Part shown: positions 52,841 to 61,876 of the stretch, piece after piece | Position numbering within the stretch: the first letter of the stretch is position 1 | Layout of the letters: each line of letters starts with the position of its first letter | Source: Silene conica | Taxonomy: Eukaryota; Streptophyta; Magnoliopsida; Caryophyllales; Caryophyllaceae | Reading direction: 5' to 3' | Length of the DNA stretch: 64,000 nucleotides | Assembly: GCA_029255685.2 (NCBI GenBank) | Contig: CM055312.2 | Location: 79,118,369 to 79,182,368 of the forward strand | Translations under genes and position numbers: made by a program | Notes under the pieces: generated by a model | What the model saw: only the letters and a program-made list of their open reading frames with translations | What the model was told of the DNA's origin: nothing | The model's database searches: none

Positions 52841-53830
52841 TCTAATAAGATAAGAATACGAGTTATTAAGATAAGAATACGAGTTAATATAAAAAGTATA
52901 CGAGCTAATAAGATAGGAATACGAGTTATTAAGATAAGAATATGAGCTAAAGTAAAAAATATGATCTAATGCTCAAATGAAAAGTATAGAGGTTATTATA
53001 AAAATAATGTGAGCTAATGTAAAAAGAATAAGAGTTTAAGGAAATCACAAACTAAGAAATACGAGCACAAAAGAATGCGAGTTATTAATCTAAGAATACG
53101 AGCTAATATAAAAAGAATACGATCAATCAAGATAAGACGGGCTTTAAAATACGAGCACAAATGAATACAAGCTAATGAAAAAACAATACGAGCTATTAAC
53201 ATAAGACGAGCTTTAAAATATGAGCACAAATGAATACAAATATGAGATTAAAAGGATCACTGACTTAAATATACAAGCACATAAGAATACAGCCTAATAA
53301 GATGATAATACGAGCTAATATAAACAAAATACGAAAAAACGAGCTAATTGAAACACTTCTTGAGCTAAAAAAAATAGAATCAGATTTGCAATACGTCAAA
53401 TTTCATGATATAATAGCACTTAAGATTACGAGGTATAATTAAAAGAATACGAGCTACAAAATACGAATATGTAAGAAATACGAGCTAATGTTAAAGGATA
53501 AGAATACGAGCTATTAAGATAAGAATACGAGCTAATAATGTAAAAAAACATACGCGCATATTAGAGGATCAAGAACTTACTAATATGAGCATATAAGAAT
53601 ACGAGTTAATATATAAACAATATGAGTCAATGTAAGTAGAATACGGGGTAATAAGATAAAAATATGACCTATTAAGATAAGAATACAAGCTAATGTAAAA
53701 AGTATACGAGCTAATAAGATAAAAATACGAGCTATTAAGATAAGAATATAAGTTAAAGTAAAAAAGAATATGATCTATTGTTAAAAAAATACGAGTTAAT
53801 ATTAAAAGAATACGAGTTTCAACTATCTTC
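52841..53830. repeat. Degenerate tandem repeat based on AAGATAAGAATACGAGCTAAT
   Basis: For about 1 kb, phrases such as GAATACGAG, CTAATATAAAAAG and TAAGATAAGAATACGAG recur with an irregular 20-40 bp spacing. The array is strongly diverged and shows no coding signal; open frames on the minus strand are a by-product of its composition. Confidence 0.75.
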
Positions 53831-54380
53831 ATATATTAGAAATATTGGATAAAAAAATTCTTCAAGATGATGCTCAAATAAAAACAATAGAAGTTGTTAT
53901 AAAAATATATGTGCTTAAAATATTATTTTGACAGTGATGTGTAATATGTAAGTGTCTTTCCAAGACCATTGAATTGGAGGTAGATGTTTTCGTTTCTATT
54001 GGAGTTTCATGCACTTTTAACGTTCCATGTTGTTACGATGATGATACATCTGATATTTCATTAGCCATAAACAACAATCATACCTAAATTATTCTCTATA
54101 TATGCCCATTATACTAAGTATTTTTAGAAAATTATCTGTTACGATAATTACTTTGAAACCATGTCAAGATATTACCCGGGCAACGCCCGGGCATGAAATC
54201 TAGTCAAATATGATTTAACTAAAAAAAATATTCTCACATATTCTGAATAACCCTCCCTATTTAAGAATGACACGTGAATTAAGGATGACACGAGAATTTA
54301 AGGTAATTGAAGAGATGAAAGGTATTGTGGGTATTATTGTGGGTGAGGTGATTAAAATAAGTATTGTTGTGGGACAAAGT

Positions 54381-54796
54381 TAGACCTGGCAGACAGATCG
54401 GGTCGTGTCGGATCCGTGTTCGTATCACATCTAAACGGGCCACAAGCCCGCCAACCCAAACCCGACCCAATTAAATTTTGTGTCGTGTTCGTGTCGACCC
54501 ACTTAGATAAATGAGTCATCAAGCCTCAACCCTAACCCGTTAATTTCGTGTCGTGTTTTTGTATCATGTCCATATTTGGAAAGTTTAAGTATATTTATGT
54601 GATGGATGATAAAAAAAATTAGGATTAATTTAGTAAACATGTCATTCGTATCGGGTTCGTGTTTAAAGAGCTCAACCCAAACCCGACCTAATTAAATATC
54701 GTTTCGTGTTCGTGTCGACCCACTTACATAAATGAGTCATTAAGCCGCAACCCAAACTCGCTAAATTTCGTGTCGTGTCAATATTTGCCAGCTCTA
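54381..54796. mobile_element. hAT-type MITE (416 bp)
   Basis: Ends TAGACCTGGCA and, inverted, TAGAGCTGGCA, with the perfect 8 bp GACAAAGT on both sides (54373-54380 and 54797-54804). The interior has two related blocks with GTGTCGTGTTCGTGTCGACC-type sequence (about 54480-54560 and 54695-54780). No transposase. Confidence 0.92.
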
Positions 54797-54804
54797 GACA
54801 AAGT

Positions 54805-55990
54805 GATGGAGTGTTGTTATTGGATGAGGTAATTAAAATAAATATAAAACTTTACAAAAAAGGGAAATATGGAGAGTATTTTGAATAGACGAAAAGGAAT
54901 TGGGGAGTTATTGAAAATAGGAGGCAGTATATTTTTATTCTAATGACGATGGTAAAAAAGGCATTAAGAATGTTTTAACCCGTATTCTAACTTTGGTCGA
55001 AAGTGTGACTCATATTGAGACTACTGAGTGGTAGTAGACTGTCCAAATTCAATCTCACGTTGCTCAGAATAAGCGAAGCCAATGATGTTGCTCTATTTGT
55101 GGGATGTGCAAGGTTCCTTGGTAAATTTCTATTTTTAATCGTCGGTACCACGGTTGAAATTTTTTCTTTTATAAAAGTGGAGTATTCGTCGTGTTTCAAT
55201 AGATCATTTATGATAAATTTGGGGTATTATTTTTCTTCAGTTAAGCCATTGATTTTCACCACTCATCCAAAAGGATGACATAGGTTTGGCCTAGTCAAGG
55301 GACTCAACCTTGCTAAAAAAATAATGATTCGAACAAAATATTTATATGAGATTCTAAAATTATGTATTTTATAGACAATATTGCTAGTAAAAATAATTTG
55401 ATTTATATGTTACAATAAACATAATTTCCGTCGTAAGGTTATCGTTTAATTAATTATTTTTCTCACCACATGGTAAATTTAACTAATGTAAGGTTATTAG
55501 ACAATTCACATATCTTTGAAAGACCGTCTTCCACAAAGTTAGTAGGAAATATAACATTGAAAATAGAAATTAAATAGCTCCCTCCCTTTCAGAGGTCTCT
55601 AAATAAAACTATTAAGATACGATCTCTCTAAAGTTTATGTGTCACATTTAAAACGTTAAAAACAATTTATAGTCGTGAGGTACAAATTAGTACTTCATCT
55701 GTTTTTATGGATCTATTAATTTGTTGAATATATATGAGTGTAGTATTTTAATAAAATTAATAGATCATATGAAAACAGAAAAAGTAAGGATTTAATTGAC
55801 TAAGAATTTTTTTTTTTTTTTAATGGAAGGTTGAAGGTTTGATCACTTCATTAGGGAGATAATCAAGATTGGTGGAGAGATACAATAGGTGAGCAAGTAG
55901 GCGGGAAAAAATAGTGTGTTGTGGTTTCTGTTTTATTATTTTATATAGATAGATATTACAAGCCTAAATCTGTAGTTACTTTTTTACCAA
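54805..55990. other. Intergenic DNA, no gene recognised
   Basis: An 87-codon frame at 55015-55278 has no recognisable domain. Poly-T and AT tracts fill the rest. Confidence 0.4.
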
Positions 55991-55993
55991 CAA

Positions 55994-56379
55994 TTATAAG
56001 ACTATATCCTCAAGCAAGGCCATGAGGGTGGTCATAACCTTGTTTGGTCATGATTAATAGGATAATTAAGCTAAATAAATGATGACCAATTTCTTAATTT
56101 GTGACCATATGCTCAACCAAGGTCAATTTGTGACCATTGTTGAACAAATGTGACCATATTTGTGACCACTTAGGTGTACCATTGTAATTGGTTGAAGAAT
56201 AAAAAAATAATAAAATGATTGGTAAAAGAAAGGTTTTTGTGGGTAAAAAATGTGGTAATTGATTGAAAATGTTGGTAAATGAAAAAATGATAGGGTTGAT
56301 GACCTAGGTCGTGAAGGTGAAATTAAGAGTAAAATCGGATCACGACCTAATTATCGTCACCACTGCTTGGGGATGGTTA
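55994..56379. mobile_element. Possible Tourist-like MITE
   Basis: ATCCTCAAGCAAGGCCATGA at the left and TCACCACTGCTTGGGGATGG at the right are imperfect inverted ends, with TTA following the right end. TTTGTGACCA motifs repeat inside. The left target copy is unclear. Confidence 0.4.
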
Positions 56380-56740
56380 ATAATGTTAGATTTAACACAC
56401 ATGAATTATAGATTTCTAAAATTAGGAATGAATCTCCATACACTCTTATTAATTCACGTAGTTCCTCTTTATTTATACATCAAATATTTATTTGGTAGAC
56501 TTGTCAAATACTAATCTAATCCAAATAACCGGATCATTCTCAACCCATCCGGAAAGATGACCTAAATTTGACTCAAAATCCAAATTAACACGACTATATT
56601 CGACTTGATCAGACTAACCATTATCCCTACATAACATAAGCAATATAACTTAACTTAACCTAAACCTAAGCTCGAATATTTACAAACCTGAAATAATGAG
56701 ACTCATATAAACCCAGACTGAAATCACTCGGTTGATCTAG

Positions 56741-57090
56741 TTTGGCAAGTCTACAAATATGTAACCTCATGATTTGTACTGTAGTTGATAATAATTGAAA
56801 AAAGTCGGAATTTTGATATTTGAATTTTGAAACATTTAAACATTTGGACAAAGTTAAAAAAAATTTAAAAGCAAAAAGTCTTACCTTGTCACGAGATAGA
56901 AATAAATAAGATAAAAAGTAAATTATATTGAGAATCGTAAATAATGTGTCTCTATCTTCTAATATAAATTTTATTTAAACTGGCATAAGTTTGTGATAGA
57001 TATCAACCGTCACAAAAGAGAAATGAGAATTTGTGTAGAAAAAGAAGTGGTATTGGTCTACTGGGGAGATTAAAGAAAGTTCATCACATT
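56741..57090 (+). repeat. Flank matching 29456-29830 (continuation of the segmental duplication)
   Basis: 56741-56870 matches 29456-29521 plus 29701-29780 but lacks the MITE at 29522. A weaker match (GATTAAAGAAAGTTCATCAC versus the same region near 29795) follows at about 57060. A truncated CACAAATTCTC-family terminus (inverted) is at about 57009-57037. Confidence 0.75.
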
Positions 57091-57363
57091 TAGTAAAAAA
57101 AACAATAAATAAATCCAAAAAGAATAGAGTAGTAGTACAAGTATAGTACTCTGTAACTTTTGTGTTCCCAGTCTCCCATGTGCTGATCTGTACTCCACAA
57201 TCTCAAACACCTACACAGTACACACTACACACTATTTCCCACTGTATATAGAGTAACTCAGTAACCAAGCATGCCTATCTCTTTACATCATCACTTCATA
57301 CTGCATACTCATCCAACTCCTCCTCACTTTATTTCAGCAACAAATTATAAAAGTTATACAAAA

Positions 57364-60300
57364 ATGGGTGTTTTTATACTTCCTCTTATCTTTCTTCTAC
57401 TTTCATCCTATGCAACAGCTCAGTTGTGTGAACAATGTGACACTTCCAAAGCTGCTTTCTTTGCTACCTCCTCTGGTCTTTCCTGTAAGTTCTTTTCTTC
57501 TTCTTCTTCGTGGTAGCCGGAGCATTTGGAACACACTAAACTTAAAAACGAATTGGCTAAAAAAATAATGAAGCAAAGTAAAAAAATGTGGCTGCTGGGA
57601 TTCGAGCCCAGGTCTCCACGGCCACAACGTGGAATTCTTACCACTAAACTACAGCCACTTTGTTAATCAATTTATAACTACTAAATATCTAACTTAATAT
57701 ACTAAGACAATATGACTGAACTATGAAAAAAAGTCACGAATGATTAAAAACTTCCGACCTGCCGGATTCGAACCAGCGACCTAAAGATGTCTGTGAATCA
57801 CCCACTACAGTCTTCCGCTCTACCAACTGAGCTAAGGTCGGATTTGCTCTTTCTACTTCATCAATATTTAATATTCAAACATATGCTACTACAACAACAT
57901 AACAATAAGCCTGCCTGCTGGGTTTTGAGCCCAGATCTCCACGGCCACAGTTTAATGACTCGCACAAATTTTCATCCTAAAATGGAATTGATAAACAAAT
58001 GAGCAGGACCGAGTTGGTCAATTTAAGACGGTTTATCCATTGTTTTTATTTTCTTTTGAAAAAGTATTTCAACGAGTCTTGCTCCTCACAATTAGGAAAA
58101 ATGGAGCATTCCATGAGTTTTGTCACTTGCATTCGTCTTTAGCTTGTGACCGGATAGCGGCCGGTCGTGTTCGATGAGAATTTGTGAAAGTATTTTAATG
58201 AAATCGTATACTATTGAGTAATGAGTAGGACGACGAGCTAGTGGACCCAAACAAAAATCAAAGTGGGCCGTAATATATTTTTTTGAAAAATTGTTCACAT
58301 TTTAGCATAATATTAAGAGGGTAGGTTAAGTCATAAATTGTTTATTGTTGTTCTAAAAATGAAGCTGGAGCATGTGGGTATGGTTCTTTGGCATTGAACT
58401 TGTATGGTGGTCATCTTGCTGCTGCTCGTCATAATATTTTCCTTAATGCTCAAGGTTGCGGCGCTTGTTATCAGGTTTTCTTCCTCCTTTTGTCTCCACT
58501 GCTTTCTACCCTTGTACAAGTACTATATTATTGTTTCCTTAAACCCTGTAACTGTGTTTTTGTCCGCATTACTCTAGATGACTACATCCTCTTTCCCGAC
58601 ATGTCCTAGACACTTGGCATTCTTGTACATGTTTCATTGAAAACTTCCTTTTTATAAGGAACGGAAACTTGGTTATACTTTCCTCCGTCAATTCGATTTT
58701 TTTAAAAAAAATTCACTGGTACTCAAATTGATTTTTGTGTTGGTGGTATTCAAATTTGGTATCAGTGTACCACGCGGTCTCGCCCTAGCACTTCCTGCTT
58801 AAATTATACATTCATGATTTTGAATGTATTGAGGAGAGAATTCCGAGAATGTTAGGAGTTTTCTAGAAAACGATATATAGGGGAGAAAGCCTGTATAAAC
58901 GAATACACAAAAACTTCAGAGAGACTCTCTCTCTCGAGAGACCCTCACAAGAGTGGGTGAGGGATTTTTCCTAGTATGTCTCTCACTAAATTAGTGAGAG
59001 ACGGTCTCTCACGGAACGAATATGGTATGTTAGTATCAAGAAGCCGACTTTACTGGCCATTTGGCCTCTGAAAAACAAAACATAAGTAACTGTATTTCAT
59101 AAATCTAGAAATACATGAAAATCCTACAGGTGCAGTTGAGCCCCTTGCTTGTAATCATTTGCCTTGGACGAATTACTTTAGACAATACGGAGTAGTATTG
59201 AACTTCACCTAGCAAAACGAAGTCTCGTACTATATATTTTTGATTTAGACACAGATTTGATTAACAATGTGGTCAAAAGTTCCAAATTAACAAGGATGGT
59301 TTTGTTAATTTGAGCAGATAAGATGCCAAAACAGTGCAGTGTGCAGCAAAGCAGGGACAAACATTGTGGTGACTGATTTCCACAATGCTAAGACCAACTT
59401 CACAGACTTTGTCTTAAGCAGTAGAGCTTTCAGAGCTATGGCTTTGCCTGGCAAAGACAAGACGCTATTAGGCCTTGGAATTGTCGATGTCGAGTATAAG
59501 AGGTATTTAATCAACTTACTTTGCTCGCCTTTATTCACATCTTCTATACAAATCCTTATTTTAACATGTGTGATTTTAATTCATATTAGCGTTGTTTTCA
59601 AACTTTCATAACCGAGAATATAGATATTTGATAGAAATTCACAATGCACATCTTTATGTTTTGGCCAAAGTATATACTAGTACTAACAATATTAATAGGA
59701 TTGTTACTCGGTGCCTAAAAAGAGGATCCCGTGAGTGTCTAAGGTGTTTTTGGCTGTTCCCCCAGTAATTTATAATCCCTCCGTCTCAATCATTTGTTTA
59801 TCTTTTTTAATCTTTGCAAGGGGTATTTTAATCAATGGTAAACAAATGATCGTTGTAAGTTACACTAAGGGATGATATGCACCATAACCCCCAAAATAGT
59901 GCTGTTCTGGATGGTTTTACACTTTCGATGTAAATTGTTCTCATTTAACGGTTATAAACAAGAATTTGTGATGATCAAAATATAATATAAATGAATTAGA
60001 ACTAGGAAAGGAAAACAAACAGCATCATGGCTAGTGAAAACTTTATTGGGATTCTTCATAGAATGCTTTAGCCCCCCTGGGTATTATATCCAACTTCTTT
60101 AATCGTACTGTTCAGTTAAAGTGGAATCAAAAGGCTGGCTTTTCACCTTAGTAATTATTGATCAACATTACAGTCATTTTTTAATTTTAAATTTGAATAC
60201 TTATCAAAAGTGGCAAATGTAAATCAATAACATATGACGGTTTAATGTGCGACAGGGTGCCTTGTGTTTACAAAGGTCAAAACTTAGCGATTAGGGTGGA

Positions 60301-60917
60301 AGAGTTCAGCAAACCTCCTAATTACATCGCAATCAAGGTTCTATACCAAGGTGGCCAAACTAAAATCGTTGGAGCTGAAGTAGCCGGGGTACGTGTACTC
60401 TCAAAAACTTTCCTTTCATGGTTGTTAATAATAAATTAGAACTTCATTATGTATTCGAAAATTGTGCGTCTCGTTCCTTTTAAAATGGTGGAAGATTCTA
60501 TATGGAAGTCTATTTGTTCTTTGGATTCAGAATCAAAAATTAAGACTTGCAAGTGTTGTAAAAACTAAAAATGATTCTTGCATTTTCACTCGTTAAACTC
60601 AAACTTTACTTTCCACCACCAAGACCTTATATATGTCTTTGTCGCTACTCTGACTCTTATTTTGTAAAAAGGTTGACATTCCAAGCAACTGGGTTTCCAT
60701 GAAGCATAACTATGGAGCAGTATGGGACACGAGTGCGGCACCAAAAGGATCACTGCAGTTGAGATTTATAGTCTACTCAGGCTTTGATGCACAGTACTTT
60801 TATACCAACCAAGTCCTTCCTGCTAAATGGAAGCCAGGAGTTGTATACAACACTACTGTTCAGATCAGCAATGTTGCCATCGAGAAATGCAAAGCTTGCA
60901 AGGGGTTTAAACCCTGA
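57364..60917 (+). CDS. EXLA: Expansin-like A protein (5 exons, about 264 aa)
   Basis: Expansin-like A proteins are secreted cell-wall proteins related to expansins; their exact action is not established. Exons by eye: 57364-57484, 58365-58474, 59318-59502, 60256-60388 and 60672-60917, with GT-AG ends and one 795 nt frame. Residues 1-20 (MGVFILPLIFLLLSSYATAQ) are a signal peptide. The double-psi beta-barrel domain (about 40-140) has ACGYGSLAL, GCGACYQIRC and TDFVLSSRAFRAMA. There is no HFD motif, as usual for this subfamily. The CBM63-like C-terminal domain (about 160-255) includes WVSMKHNYGAVW and LPAKWKPGVVY. The length is typical and no damage is seen. The start at 57364 is favoured because the upstream in-frame ATG at 57271 would put non-signal sequence in front. 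Intron 1 contains two antisense tRNA genes. Confidence 0.94.
57587..57658 (-). tRNA. tRNA-His (GTG)
   Basis: 72 nt on the minus strand. The acceptor stem GTGGCTG pairs with CAGCCAC, followed by A. The D-arm has GTTTAGTGGTAAGAAT, the anticodon arm CCACGTTGTGGCCGTGG (anticodon GTG), and the T-arm GGGCTCGAATCCC. It matches the canonical plant nuclear tRNA-His. It lies antisense within intron 1 of the expansin-like gene. A and B box promoter elements are intact. Confidence 0.96.
57753..57841 (-). tRNA. tRNA-Tyr (GTA) with a 16 nt intron
   Basis: 89 nt on the minus strand. The acceptor stem is CCGACCT/AGGTCGG plus A, the D-arm TAGCTCAGTTGGTAGAGC, and the anticodon region GACTGTAG. An intron TGGGTGATTCACAGAC interrupts it after the base 3' of the anticodon, and ATCTTTAGGTC continues. 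The T-arm is CTGGTTCGAATCCGG. Plant nuclear tRNA-Tyr genes normally have an intron at this place. Confidence 0.96.
57909..57945 (-). pseudogene. Truncated tRNA-His copy
   Basis: The plus strand reads CTGCTGGGTTTTGAGCCCAG then ATCTCCACGGCCACA, the 3' half of the tRNA-His gene 300 bp away with a few changes (TTTTGAG for ATTCGAG). The 5' half is missing. Confidence 0.85.
58100..58190. mobile_element. Fragment of the CACAAATTCTC MITE family in intron 1
   Basis: CTTTAGCTTGTGACCGGATAG ... TTCGATGAGAATTTGTG ends at about 58188 in the inverted orientation. Only one terminus is recognisable. Confidence 0.5.
58640..59310. other. Expansin-like gene intron 2
   Basis: About 840 bp intron (58475-59317). 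A GAGAGAC/GTCTCTC inverted repeat cluster lies at 58917-59015. No RNA gene or complete transposon recognised. Confidence 0.6.
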
Positions 60918-61222
60918 TTAGAGGTGTATGAGTCTTGACTGTCTTAACTCTTAAGTACTTCTGTTTCTCGAATTTGAATGGTACCTGTAAAATGTGGTCA
61001 ATGCGGGAGATTGTGTTGCTTATGTAGCTTGTAATCTGAGCATCCGACTTTGTATGCCTGTTACTTGTTGCTGCTCTTTTATCTGCCTCATAAGGTTGCT
61101 AGATTGATGCTTGTTAACACGCCCGTGTATCATAAAGTTTCGTCTCTGTGGCTAATAACTGGCTTAGTGCCAGAATTTGCGCAGAATTGTGACTTTGATG
61201 AGACAGTTTCAGTATTATGGCC
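60918..61222 (+). other. 3' UTR and flank of the expansin-like gene
   Basis: AT/TG-rich downstream sequence; no gene. A clear poly(A) signal was not assigned. Confidence 0.5.
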
Positions 61223-61394
61223 CACGGGCTAATTCCGTCACAAGCTTGTAACCTCTTACAAAAAGGGAGAGAAGATAAGGTGGGGCACCCTTCCCGTGCT
61301 TTCCCACTCACCCCTCATGGGTATTTCGTGAGAGGAAATGGTTTCCGTCACAAGCTTGTGACGAATACCGCCGTCACAAATGAGAATTTGTGTA
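61223..61394. mobile_element. Mutator-like MITE, inverted member of the CACAAATTCTC family
   Basis: Ends GTCACAAATGAGAATTTGTG at 61394, the inverted family terminus. It contains CCGTCACAAGCTTGTGACG, plus a near repeat of CGTCACAAGCTTGT at the left. The flanks TATGGCCCA and TATGGCAAA form an imperfect 9 bp duplication. Confidence 0.65.
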
Positions 61395-61562
61395 TGGCAA
61401 AAGGCGATGCCTTATGAGTTACGATGAGAGTTTTAGACTTTTAGCATGTATTGTGTCAAAAGGCGATATCTAATGAGTTATGTCACATACGGTGTAATTA
61501 CCGATTGCAGTTGCTATTTGTTTATTCATTTAAATTTGTAATGGGAGTGAAACTGATCTCCG

Positions 61563-61867
61563 GGTTGAAATGTAGAAATTGGATTAGATTCATCATGTTT
61601 ATTAGTATAACTGTGAGTTGATCGATTATAGTTTGTAAGATGATTGAGAGAAGAAGAGAGAAAGAATTGAATGTGTTTGTATTGATTTCAGAATAATGAA
61701 TTGTGTTAATACATCAAAGAGATTGTCTAAGTATTTATAGTTGTAGACTAGACTTTAACTAATTTCTAATCTTAACAACTTTGTAACTAACTTCGTTAGC
61801 TCTAACAAACTTCCAACTAACTTTGTTAGTTGGTTACAACTGAATTAAATCCTAATATATTTCAATA
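61563..61867 (-). repeat. 3' LTR of a copia element (about 305 bp)
   Basis: Lies directly after the purine tract GAGGGAGGG (minus strand, 61876-61868). Its ends are the imperfect inverted repeat TATTGAAAT / ATTTCAACC, altered from TGTTGAAAT...ATTTCAACA. The outer boundary is inferred from that symmetry because the partner LTR is outside the window. Confidence 0.75.
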
Positions 61868-61876
61868 CCCTCCCTC
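61868..61876 (-). other. Polypurine tract of the copia element
   Basis: GAGGGAGGG on the minus strand, between the pol stop codon and the 3' LTR. Confidence 0.8.

Larger units (their letters stand above)
48867..54203 (+). mobile_element. Second Helitron, directly abutting the first
   Basis: It begins right after the first Helitron's CTAG with ATATATACTTAAAAGAGGAAC (48868), the same 5' sequence as at 44580. It ends with the hairpin CCCGGGC-AAC-GCCCGGG (54175-54191) and CATGAAATCTAG at 54203, then T. The 3' end is near-identical to that at 48866. Another Helitron-like 5' end (TCTATATTATTAAAGGAAG) is at about 49003. It has been enlarged by a MITE and two Tourist-like elements. No Helitron protein is encoded. 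Confidence 0.6.

Noticed and set aside
57403-57644. Two overlapping 74-codon frames on the minus strand
   Set aside because: They run through the tRNA-His gene and the antisense of the expansin-like exon 1, with no protein signal.
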